Source of the DNA: Limonium bicolor
Lineage: Eukaryota > Streptophyta > Magnoliopsida > Caryophyllales > Plumbaginaceae
DNA length: 64,000 nucleotides
NCBI GenBank assembly: GCA_023374045.1
Contig: JAIOTZ010000244.1
Coordinates: forward strand, 1-64,000
Direction: 5' to 3'
Below are positions 36,501 to 48,150 of the stretch, piece by piece. The notes beneath the pieces were generated by a model. It worked only from the letters and a program-made list of their open reading frames with translations, had not been told where the DNA came from and ran no database searches. How positions within the stretch are numbered: position 1 is the first letter of the stretch; every line of letters starts with the position of its first letter. The position numbers and the translations under genes were made by a program.

Positions 36501-38736
36501 TCTCACAAGAGATTTATTGCTCAGGGGTTTACGCCTCTGCACTATGTAGGACTGAGTGTTTTGGTATTGCACTTGTGTAGTAATGATCGAGTGGGATAGC
36601 TAGGGAGTTGGGAAGATAACAGTTGTGGAAAAAGATAGAAGGAAACGTACGAAGTCATAAGGACCGAAGCATTGAAAATGCAAAGTCATAATTCAGAAAC
36701 TACTGACAACAGAGGAAGCACTACAATTAAGTAGTGGCTTAACCGCAACCGACAATAAATCAGAGCAATCAAGTGAATAACCACTAAAGAGCTGGATAGA
36801 GAATCCGAAGCTCATTGAATTCGCGGGCGGTAAAAGAATACCACGCTTGCTTGATAAACCTTATTCCCAAGATAAGAAGGGATAAAAGGATAATGCATAA
36901 CACATTTAGAATAATGAGAAGGGCAAATAAATCCTAAGCTATCAGGGTCGCGCAGCAGAAGCTAGTGGGCCCAAACTCTAAGGTTTAATACACCTAGTGA
37001 ATGAATGGATAATTATCAATGCCTTGAAACCTCTAAGGCTGGAACTGAACCCGGTTAAGAGTTAAACAACTCCGATGAGAATTCTTGGTGCAGGGACTAA
37101 CCAACAATATGGTTAAGACCCTTTGACCAGAATACATTGTATAATAGACCGCATGGAAGTTAAACCATTCCATGACGGCTGAATACCTTCGATCTATGCC
37201 TATATTGACACATGGTAGATTACGTGGGCGTAATCCCTTTTAAGAGGGGTAGGGTGAAAACCGCGAAATGTATGTTTTACGTGATAGGGCGTAAACTACA
37301 ATGCACATAGCGCAAAAGTATTTGTTATGATGATTGGTACTTATGTTACATAAACATATATAGCCATTCATAATGTAATTAAGGTTGATCGTGAGATTTG
37401 AGGTGGGAAGAAGTATTGATTGTGAGAAATTTGAGGTGAATGGAGTAGAGAAACTCCATGGGGAATGAGGACCCCGATTGGTAATAATTTAGGAAATGAG
37501 TATGTTTGAGGAAAATGATGAGTATGTTGGGAGATTTGAGGAGTATAAATCGGTATGAAACCGATGTGAACCTAGTGGGAAGTGAGTCCCCTAGGTAAAT
37601 TGAGTGGATTGTATTGTGAATAACTTGAGGATAGAAATTGATTTTACTTGTGAACTATTTGAGGATAGAAAAACTAATTGGAAAACTAACTTTGGAAATT
37701 CTTGGGTATAGAAGTTGAAGATAGGTTGAGTAATAATTGATGAGATGACTAGTAAGTGAATATTGAATTCTAGAAATTGGTAAATGTATGGTTGCATGAT
37801 TACGACTAGAAAGGTTAAGAAGATAGAAGATGAAATAATGATTGACTATTTGATTGGGTGAATTGAGGTGGGAGGTGGAACTTGGTTTGCTAGCGATCAA
37901 GGGAAACCGAACACCAAAGTGGGGTGGATGGATAGTTCAACGCCAATGCTGATCACATTGGGGTTGAATGACTCTTGAAACTCCGTACAAGTGGCCATAA
38001 GTAATCACACTAGTAATAGGTGAAATTAACATAAATTGGAACTTGGAGATGCATTGAGTTTTCAAAATGAATTTTTAAAATGATTTTGACAAATGAGTTT
38101 CTTAAAACTTGTGAATGAGGATTGGTTTTAAAACCACTCCCACGGGCGCTAGTGGATCTTTCATGGCTAGGCACGGGTATCCGGTTGAATCATGGAGGTG
38201 AAGCTAGTTATGAGTCAGTGGAGGTGTTGAATAGTTTTGAAACCACTACAACGGACGAGCAAGGGTACTAAGTGACCTGTAGGACGCTTGTAGTGTGTGT
38301 TTTGTATTTGTCCAAGGGCCACCGGATATGAGTAGTCCGGTCAGGGAAGAGTACCCACTTTGGAGCCTGAGGATTCTCTAGAGTGCAAATGAATTTTGAT
38401 CGTAACCAAAGGACCGTGGAGCCAGAAAGAGTAAGTGCTCAATGTCATGACGGCCGTGAACCAGAGAGCGTAAGTGTTCAAACGTGACCGGTACCTGAGG
38501 GATCACTCAATTTGGGGGAGGACTTAGTGCCTAAATGTCTGCGGATGGACCCCCATTGGGAGATTTGGGAAAAAAATACTTTTGGTTGCTATGCATGCTT
38601 GACATGTTGTGTGGATAAGTGGTTTGTTTCGGTCAGTCATTTGAGTTTGACAGTTGTAGAGAGAGTATAACCTTTGTATTGAGTACCTTGGTGACTAACA
38701 ATCTTAGACTCACTAACTTTGTGGGCAAAGTTCTTT

Positions 38737-38748
38737 AAGGGGGGTAGG
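38737..38748 (+). other. Polypurine tract, LARD copy 2
   Basis: AAGGGGGGTAGG directly before LTR3, preceded by the AACTTTG-TGGG-CAAAGTT hairpin. Confidence 0.88.
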
Positions 38749-40929
38749 TTGAAATACCCCGAAATTCAATTAGGGTGATTAAATTACTCTAATATGATAT
38801 TAAGGGCCTATTAGTGCCTAATGAGTTTCGGTAAAAAGAATAAATCCAAAAGAAACAGGAAAAACGCTTAAAAAGCGAAAACGCTAAATTGAGCGTTATG
38901 TGACCATAAGAGGAATACGACCTCGACAAGAGTATTAAATGAATTTAAAAGCTTAATAAGGCCTAAATAATATATGGGAACAATTCCCGAAGAAAACGGA
39001 TCCAAATAATGTATTAAAACGCTAATAAAGCTTTAGCGCACGTTTTTCGAGAAAACCCGAAAACGTGACTTTGAGTGGTCAAATGAACCCGTAAAAATTA
39101 TAGTTCATCAAATAAATATAAATAAACATTAATGGAAGCTTAAGAGCCATTAAAATTAAAGAAACGAGAAAATTCCAGAAAACGGGCCCGGTTAGTGAAT
39201 AGTGCTAAAACCGGGTAAAATAATGAGTGTTTTCTGTAAAAGACGAAAAACGCTCCAGCTTACATATATATGTGGGCCGGTTTTAATTAGTGAGACAGCC
39301 CCTCACACACACATTAAGCTAGTAAAGAAAGAAAGAAAAGAAAAAGAAGAGAAAAAGTGAAAAAAGCATAAAGTAACTTCCCTCCTCTCTCTCCTCTCAT
39401 TTTCTTTTCTTTCTTCTCTCTCTCCTTCCTTATTCTTTCCTGCCGTTCTCCCATTCCTCACCATGGCTGGCCGATTTTGAAGCTTCCAACCATGGCTTCC
39501 TTGCCTTTCCTCCCTTGTCCAAGCTTCATCCTTGCTCCGAATTCAAAAATAATTGCATATTTGAACTCCTCTCATCCTCCTCTATCATTCCCTCTTTTCA
39601 AAATTCGAAAATGAAGAACTTCATCTCCATGGGTTTTCCCCATTTGAAGAGAAAAGCATATCATCTTGTAGCTTGGAGTCTCTCTCTCTCCTAAGGTAAA
39701 AATTTCATTGAAAAACTCATTTTGGTTCTCCCTCCTTTGGTGACCGATTTTTCACCCTTGTAATGCCTTGTTTTTCTTCCTCTTTTGAGCTTCAATTCAA
39801 CCCTCCCATGGTGGTGGAATTTCCCTTTTGATTCAAGGGTGAGAACCCCTCTTAAAAAGCTCCAAAGGTAAAACCCTAACTTTGTGCTCTAAGCCCTTCC
39901 ATTGAATTTGAGTGATTCTAAAGGTTTAGAATTTTAATTGAACTTTTTGTGTTCCTTGGATGTTGGGATGGAGTTTGGCAACTCCATTCCCACTTGACCC
40001 GAAATTGGAGGAGTGGAGGAGCAAGAGGAGAATTAAAAAAAGAGAACTTGTGAAATTAAGGTAAGAAATCTACCTTGAACCTTGTTTTGATTGTTTAGGA
40101 CTTGGGATGGGTTAAATTAAATAATGAACCCAAATTATGTGAAATAAAGTAATTGGTTGAATTTGAGGAAATTTGTGGATTGCTATTTGAATTGAAGGCT
40201 TTGAAGCCAAGGGAATTGAGTTGTGATGTTGTGGTTTATTGTGATTTTGAAGCTATATTGTGGTTTGGATAATTTTGAGGATATGTTGTGTGCTGGTAGG
40301 ACCCCTTGTGGGTGTGGCTAGATTAGGAATGAAAATTGATGAGAGTTGATGGATTGGGAGATGTTAAATTTATGGGGAGGTTATGGCAAAATTTTGTTAG
40401 AAATAATGTGTTCTAGGTGTTGTAATGAGTAAGAATAACCTAGGGAATGAACTAGGTATTGGAAGGGATCTATTTGGATTAGTTAACCCTCTTGGGTGGA
40501 TATAAGGGTAGGAAAAGGAAGAGGCAAAATTGTAGCAAAAGGGTGTTAAATTGCTTTGGAAAAACTAGAAAAGAGCAAGTGTGCAAGACTTAAGAAATGG
40601 GAGTTGTACTTGGGTTTCAGGATGGTATATATCTAGGAATGATTTGTATGAGTCATTAATGCATTTGGTGAGGTAGTTGGTAGGAGGTAGAAACTAGCAA
40701 GAAGAAGTTAGAAATGCAAAGAGTGCAAAATGTAAAATGGGAGAATGTGAATTTAATGAATTTGAGCAAGAATTGGGTTGTGGATTTAACCAATGATTTG
40801 GAGTGGTTTAAGGAGTTTTTGAGGTGTTTAATTATGTAGGAATCTTGTGGAAATATTAGGGAATGATTAGGGGTGGATTAAGGATTGAAATGGGGGTGAA
40901 AAATAATGCAAGTAGCAGGTTTTAGCAGG

Positions 40930-41109
40930 GTCCGGGACCTAGTCCTTGGACAAAGTCCCGGACCACCCCATTTAAAAAGGTCGAGAGTTCACCCTGCACC
41001 TGGTCCGGGACTTGGGATATGGACAAGGTCCCGGACCACCCATTAAAATTCACCCGAGAGTTTGGCAATGTATTGGTCCGGGACTTAAGATAGGGACCAA
41101 GTCCCGGAC
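40930..41109. repeat. GTCCGGGAC hairpin array in LTR3
   Basis: Third copy of the three-unit hairpin array, essentially identical to those in LTR1 and LTR2. Confidence 0.92.
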
Positions 41110-42327
41110 CACCCCCAGAATCTTGCAGGAAGTGTTTTAATGGGTTTAATTGATGGGGGTTTGAATGGTATTGGTTTTAGAAGTTGTTAAGGCCTTGTTT
41201 GGTGACCTTTAAAGGCCCTACGAAGTATAAACAAGTGTTGGAAGTGAGTGAGTAAGTTGTGAGTTTAAGTACATTAAGTTAAACCGAAATAACGGGATAA
41301 CGGGGTAAGTACGGGAGTAGCATCTATGTACGTACCGTAGCACCTTAATATTAATTGAACCATTTGACATGTAAATAGTGGTTCAAGAGTGAGACTTGAG
41401 GAACAAGTGTGAACCGAGGAACGATGGAACGCCCGGTAAAGATAAACTCCGGTGGAAGGTATGATTTCCTCATGCTCTGTATCCTAACTTGGTTACCCCG
41501 ATTTGTGTGCTTGTTTGATTGTGTGATCACCTAACAAGATAAATGCACGAATCGGATTGTTTGTACCTGTTGTTGTGAGTATTGTGTTGTTGCTTGTTTG
41601 TTTGTAATTTGCACCGAAGTTTGTATAACTCATGAAATGTGGATTGTGTATGAATTGCTTGATTGTGATTATGTGTGGTAGTGCGACTCGTAGTTGGGTC
41701 TTGGTTGTGTAGAGACTCGTGGGAAGAGTCAAGTTGTGAACTAATGAAAATGTGTTAACGCACTAAAACTATCGAACCAAGAAACGATAACACAAACTAC
41801 GAAATCACTAGAACGTGAGAGAATTATACGGGACTAGTAATTCCTGATAACAGTTAGAGAACCGAAACGACTAATCCACACGATGAACATGAGTGGAAGT
41901 AAATGAGTAACCTCTAACTAGAGGATTGGAGAGTTGTTCGAAATACGAACCCAGAGTAAAGTAATGAATAGTAAGGGATCACCAAACACCCTAGAAATAT
42001 AGTCGAACCCCAATGAGAGGAATCGACTAACATGAGCAATGTCCCGAACATGAGAGTATTCAATAAGTTGGTTGAAACCTTAAATTTTAGAATACTAGAC
42101 ATTGAGTAATTCCCTAAGCCATTAGATGCTATCGAGAGAGATACTTCTAGGCTAATCCTTGAGATTGTGAATTGACTCTGAGAGTAGAGTTTTGGGAATT
42201 TGAGTAGTCCGGTAGTGAACCGGACATTTGAGTATTTGAGGAGCTAACTGTATAGCCCTATTGTATTTGAGCCCGGTGGTGGGTCTTGTGTATGACCCTG
42301 CCCGGAGGTCGTGAGATCGACTTAACA

Positions 42328-42332
42328 TGTAC
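42328..42332. repeat. TSD TGTAC (left) of B-minus
   Basis: Repeated at 54988-54992. LTR1 reads AACATGTACCTTGAG uninterrupted at this site. Confidence 0.95.
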
Positions 42333-45300
42333 TGTAACGCCCCTATTTAACATATTTATAGCGGAAATAAAATACTAAAGGCGTACAGATCATCGGGTTC
42401 CAAACACCCGGAACCAAACCTCACCAAAATACAACTTAATGATTACAACTGTACGGCCTGAACCTCGAGAAAACTTAACAAAAGTAAAACCAATAAAAAC
42501 ACATAAACTCTCAAAGCCTAATCCCATCCCAATCACTTGTTCTCTTCGTGGTCACCTGTAAAATAACTCGTACCTGCAAGATAAAACCAAGCAGCCCACC
42601 CCGAGTGGGGTGGGTCAGTTCCCTGGAATGGAACTGGTACGATCCTCCAAAACAAACTCATAATACAACTCTTAAATAAAATAAATAACAGCTTGAAAAC
42701 AAACACTTAAAACACTCAGAGGAACAAGGCATTGCACGAATTCACCAAGTCAAGATATCAAGATAAGAACAAAGGGTAATAACTGAAAGATAAAGTTAGT
42801 GAACGAAATCACATCATGTGTTAGTGAACTTCCATTTCCTTAGTTAAACCCAATACCCGTTAGGAGTAGAAAACTCAGATAGTCACAAAGGACTAGGAAT
42901 GATAGAATAGATCCAAGAACTAATGACTCAAGAATGGAATAATTTAACTGGGAGAGATGGCCCCCACCGCCAATCACGTCCACTAAGGACAGGGGATATA
43001 CAGCCCCTTACTGTTTATCACGTCCACTAAGGACAGGGGATATACAGCCCCTCACTGTCTACCACGTCCACTAAGGACAGGGGATATACAGCCCCTCACT
43101 GTCTACCACGTCCACTAAGGACAGGGGATATACAGCCCCTCACTGTCTATCATGTCCCTTTTTGGGACAGGGGATATACAGCCCCTCACTGTCTACCATT
43201 GAAGACGCGCGCACGTCGAAAGAAAGATTTCCAAGATTGACCCTTTTTCCAAATTCCCACTAGATCACCAACTACCCAGAGCAATACCAAAACACTCAGT
43301 CCTACAGAGTGCAGAAGCGTAAACCCTAAGCAGTCAATGTCTAACGGGGCACCAAATAGAAGGAACCAATACCCAAGTGAGTTTCACATCCAAGGATCAG
43401 TTAGTCACACAAGCGGAGTTAGCCACACAACCATTTCCTTTTTAGAAATTCCTCTTAAAGTCAGTTAGCGTTTTCCAAAACATTCCACAAGTCAATCAGA
43501 AAAAAAATCGTAGTACGAGAAATCGTACCTGGTATGTGGAGAACAATAACTAACTCGAACAAGTGATTCCCCAATAGTAACCTATAATTAAGGTGTTCCA
43601 AGTGTCGATTAGTTAAGAGACTTATTAACTTAACAGCCTTCTTCACTTACTGATTAATAGTTTCAGGTTTACCATTATTCTCTTACAAAGGTTTGGGCTT
43701 GACTTGTTAACTAAATCCTTCGTTAGGCCCATCTCGTTTAGTTTGGAATGATTTAGAATTTATTCCTGAGAGTGGCCCAAACTCTCTTTGGGTTGTTAAA
43801 GTGGGCTTTTGGAGTTCATAGACTTGGGCTTAGTGGGTTAGCCCAAGACCGTGTTAAGTTATGTTGTAGAATAAAACCCTTAAATTAATAGTGATTATTT
43901 AATCACTCACTGACTAAAACCCAAGGTTTAACATATATATAATACCCTACTTATTATAACTATCAAGGATTATTATTTCCCTCAACTATATTAATGCATT
44001 TATACACATGTATATTTATATATATATATATATATCTTTATGTATTAAAATTTATCCATAGCATTTTTAGGAAATTTTACTGTATTTATTAATGTTCAAT
44101 AACTTCTAGGCTTAACACAACCGACTTAAGGTTTATAAAATAATGTGTTTCCTTTATTTATTTAATATATATAAGTATACCCGTATTAGAATTTAACTAA
44201 AACATTCCCCATGTAACTTACTATATTTAAACTATCTTATTACTTCGACCTTTAACTTTATTCCAAGTATATTTCATAAAGTATTTCTTTTACCATATCT
44301 TAAGGTTCTAGCTCTTATAATGTTTAGTTATTATAAGTGGTAATTTAATTAGTTCCTTGATTTACTATAAGTTACCTCTAATTCCCTTTTATAACTGCGT
44401 AAATATATATATATATATTCCTTAGTTTAATTAAAATATTAACTCCCATATAATATAGTAAATAAAATGTAGGATAATTAAATTCCTTAATTTATATAAG
44501 TTTCTACTTAAGTAAGTATATATACATATATATAAATAATTTCACTTCTCTCGAAAGCTAATACAAAACATTTATAAACTTACTGTTATAAAATGTTAAT
44601 TTAGTTCCCCTTATTTTCCCCAGCTTAAAAGTTAATTAACAAACCTTACTTTAATTTTTGGTTACATTAAAAACCTTGTATTATAGGTTATTCTTATGAA
44701 AAACTCATAAACACAATTTTTAAAACCTTTTACCAGTGCCCAAAAATTCCCAAATTTAATATACAGTAACTATAACATTTTAGACATATTATAAATTTTT
44801 ATTTCATAAAAATATCTTTTTAATTTAGCCAAATAATTCCATAAAACCCGTAACTTGTAAAAATCATAACTTATGTTTGAAAACTCCAAAACCATAATAA
44901 TTTACATCAAAATAAACTAGATTAAATAAGGAATCTATGTTTAAAATTTCAAGTCAAAATACCTTCGGAAGGCCATTAACTAAAATCAACAAGTTAGAGT
45001 TATTTACTGAATTTTTATAGAAATTTAAAACAACTTTAAATCACCCGATCTATCTCAGGCCGTCCAATCTCTTAAAACGAGATCGGACGGCCCCTGAATC
45101 CCCAGTTCATCCCCGATTTCAGAATCTATATTGAGTACTAAATCTCGATTTTCTCCAAATCTACAGAACGAAATCGAGTGATTCTTGTTTCTATGGATTC
45201 GTAATCAAATTTCGGTTCTATTGGTGTCAATTTCCCCAATTATAATGCAGTATACCTCAAGTTTCGAATTCGATTCGAGGGTTAGGGTTTATATTCGCTA

Positions 45301-46605
45301 CTGAACCCATTCGAAAACAAAATCGACAATTACTCCCAACATGGCACGTAATTGACTAAATTAAAACATGGATTAAGTCGGAAACATGACTACGAACAGC
45401 AATATCGGAGCAATTTGATCGGAGACTCACCGGATTGTGCGAATTGCGTGAATTCCAATTCGGAAAACTGGGAAAAACTCGAACTTTAAGCAGTTCGTGG
45501 AGCCAACTTTGAGGATCTATAACTAGCAGTACAAAACGAGTTAGACTATGTGTAAGGGCTCATTGGAAAGAGCAAACTTAGATCTACGTATTGATAGCAA
45601 GAACTAAACCTAACTCGCACTATACAGAAAGAAATTGAAGTCGCAAATCACGAGTTTACCTCTCTGTTTCGGTGTTATTTTATGTGCTGGCGAGACCGAA
45701 ACTTTAGACCTCTATATCTCCCAACTGGTTACAAATCAGACTTGGGCTTAAACACGAAAATTGTAGAGGGATTAGAGATCTTTACAACAAGCTAAAGAAA
45801 TCGAATTTTGGTTGAGTAACGAAGAAGTTATGATCGACGCAAGTTACCTGAAAACAAAGAGAATCTGGAATTCTGGAAACACGTTTCGCAAGGTGGATAC
45901 TTTGACTCGATTTTCCGGTTGATTCAGAAGGAGTTAGGGTTTGTATGAGTTATAGTTGTTTAGAGGGAATGTAGGAGAAGACAACAAAGAAGACGACATT
46001 GAAAGATATGGAAAGATGAAGAAGTTATAGCCGTCTAAAGTTAGGTCAAAACACTGGAATCAGTTACCGAAATTCAGGGAAAGAATCGGCTAAGTGTGGG
46101 CGACCCATTACAGAGTGACACGTGGCATCTCTTAAAATTTTGATTCAAAACTTCAATCTAGCATAACTTTGGCTAGGATGATCCGTTTTTGACGTTCTTT
46201 TTATCGATCTTCATGGTTTTCCATAACCTATTTATTGGTATAGGTTTCATGGCCTGGTTTGACCATTCTCAAAAAGTCAACTCTAGCAAGGCTTAATAAG
46301 CTTTAAGGTTTCTAGAATTTTATATTGACTTTTATGTTTCAAAACAATGTTCCAACACTTCCTAAAATCTTTATAATATATTTGAAGTGTTTAGAAATTT
46401 TCCCAAGATTTATTGACTTATAAATCTTATTATTAAATTCATAATACTATATAATAATGTATAATAATTAGGGTTAAATAGGAGAAAACCCCTAAATAAA
46501 TTTCACAATTCCATATAATAATTTAATATTCATAATTCCATATAATAATTTAATTTTTAATAAAAGAAATCCCTTAAATTAATTTAAATTATTAGGGGTA
46601 TTTCA
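42333..46605 (-). mobile_element. B-minus element, 3' LTR
   Basis: 4,273 bp. On the minus strand it begins TGAAATACCCC at 46605 and ends GGGGCGTTACA at 42333. It is nearly identical to the 5' LTR at 50740-54987, which suggests recent insertion. Features: G-box at 46119-46124; AT-rich body at about 43900-44960; five-unit minisatellite at 42979-43195; structured hairpin and acceptor-like site at about 42584-42625. The short ORFs found in both LTR copies are not genes. Confidence 0.93.
42979..43195. repeat. 44-bp hairpin minisatellite in B-minus 3' LTR
   Basis: Five units at 43-44-bp spacing. Each contains GTCC-ACTAA-GGAC and then AGGGG...CCCCT, so two small stems per unit. The fifth unit reads GTCCC-TTTTT-GGGAC: loop changed, pairing kept. 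A second copy lies at 51385-51600. Confidence 0.93.
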
Positions 46606-46641
46606 GTATATCCCCCTTAAAAGAAACTCGCCTCGAAGTTT
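46606..46641 (-). other. PPT and preceding hairpin, B-minus
   Basis: On the minus strand a near-palindrome AAACTTCGAGGCGAGTTT (46641-46624), then CTTTTAAGGGGGATATAC ending at the 3' LTR. One base differs from the perfect stem in B-plus. Confidence 0.8.
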
Positions 46642-46970
46642 AACAATCAACTAATAGGCACTCACACCGCTTCGGGTGTGCTGAGACAATAATAATTCCA
46701 ATGAAATTCCATACCATTCCAATCCTTTATTTCCATTTCCATTTCAACATTCCACTCGAGAGTACCGAAATCAAATCAAAGTGAATCAAAATATAAGTGA
46801 ATCAAAATATAAGCTGAAACAAAACACAACACAAACGTGACAAAGTACTGTGCCACAACGTAAAACTACGTACATACATACACCTCTCATACTACTAATA
46901 TTGTTCTCCCTTTACTAACAATGCAACGAGGCATAATCCGGATGAGATAACGAAGGAGGAGTATGCCAGC

Positions 46971-47008
46971 ATATCCCCCTTAAAAGAGCTAAGGTACGCC
47001 CTCGTACC
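46971..47008 (-). other. Upstream hairpin-PPT module, B-minus
   Basis: On the minus strand GGTACG-AGGG-CGTACC (47008-46993), then TTAGCTCTTTTAAGGGGGAT. It lies ~370 bp upstream of the real PPT and just after the integrase stop. The stem differs entirely from that of B-plus but is perfectly paired. Confidence 0.7.
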
Positions 47009-47043
47009 GCCACTAACGTGAATCACCTCAGGATAGCAGAGTA

Positions 47044-48150
47044 TCATGCAAACAGATGTGGGTACTTTACTCTCATGGAGTCCTCGGTCTCCCAAGTAGC
47101 CTCCTCGACCCCATGATGTTCCCAAAGAACCTTCACTAACTTAACGATCTGCCCCTCGTTTCTCGGACCTTCGTGTCCAAGATCTGTATAGGAGTCTCCT
47201 CATACCTCAGTGTAGGCTCAATCTCCAACCTCTCTGGCTGCAGTACGTGAGAAGGGTCAGGCATATACTTCTTCAACTGAGACACGTGAAACACATCGTG
47301 TACCTTCCCCAACTCCGCTGGTAGCTCAAGTCTGTAAGCAACTGGGCCCACTCGCTCGTAATCCTGTACGGACCGACATACTTAGGGCTTAGCTTCCCCC
47401 TCATCCCGAATCTGAATATCCCTCTCATCGGGGACACTCGTAAGAAGACCATGTCTCCCAGCTGAAACTCGAGCTCTCTGGTACGCTGATCCCCATAAGA
47501 CTTCTGTCTGGACTGCGCTGCCCTCATGTGCTGCTGAATAACCCTAACGTCATCCTGCAGTGTCTGAATATACTCAGGCCCAATCAAGACCGCCTCAGCA
47601 GGGTCACTCCATGATAAGGGAGTCCGGCACGGCCTGCCATATAGAGCCTGGAATGGTGCCATGCCGATAGACGCATGGTAAGAGTTATTATAGGAGAACT
47701 CTACCAGGTGTAGATGCTCTACCCAACTCCCCTGATAGTCTAAGGCAACTGCTCGCAACATATCCTCCAATGTCTGAATAGTCCTCTCAGTCTGCCCATC
47801 AGTCTGCGGGTGAAAAGCTGTGCTAAGTCGTAGCTGAGTCCCAAATGCCTCCTGTACCTGACGCCAGTATCGACTGAGGAACGGGTGTCACGATCAGAGA
47901 CGATCGTCTTCGGTACCCCATGGTACCGGATATGCTCTGTGGTAAACACCTCAGCCAATTTGGGCACCTTCCATGTGTCCTTGATAGGTATGAACCTAGC
48001 TGTCTTGGTCAACCTATCGACTATAACCCATATGGCGTTCAGTCCACCTCTAGCTGGAGGGAGACCGACCAAAATCCATGCTGATGTCGTCAAACTTCCA
48101 GCACGGTACTGGAAGTGACTGAATCTGGCCGCCTGGTCGACGATGCTCAA
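47044..48150 (-). pseudogene. Tekay-type integrase with chromodomain, frameshifted
   Basis: C-terminal pol of B-minus, spread over several frames. Pieces: core start (AIWVIVDRLTKTARFIPI; second catalytic Asp in TIVSDRD) at about 48080-47880; the QTER motif with the catalytic Glu near 47790; late core (DYQGSWVEHLHLVEFSYNNS, YGRPCRTPLSW) at 47770-47400; the C-terminal part (KVHDVFHVSQLKKYMPDPSH) at 47351-47170; a chromodomain (VKVLWEHHGVEEATWETED) ending at a TGA at 47044. The first catalytic Asp is at the end of the adjoining pol ORF. Frame changes lie near 48090, 47875, 47330 and 47165. Chromodomains guide chromoviruses to marked chromatin. The shifts may be real decay or uncorrected indel errors. 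Confidence 0.9.

Larger units (their letters stand above)
33575..38749 (+). mobile_element. LARD internal domain, copy 2 (non-coding)
   Basis: 5,175 bp, nearly identical to copy 1 throughout, with scattered one-base indels and few substitutions. Same PBS hairpin, same upstream hairpin-PPT module and same final PPT. No coding content. Confidence 0.9.
38750..42332 (+). mobile_element. LARD LTR3, first part
   Basis: First 3,583 bp of the third LTR, split by B-minus at the TGTAC target (42328-42332). Contains the third GTCCGGGAC hairpin array (40930-41109) and a donor-like site at 41459. Confidence 0.93.

Noticed and set aside
43461..43646. 61-aa ORF also present at 51867-52052
   Set aside because: Repeated only because both lie in the two LTRs of one element; short and without motif.
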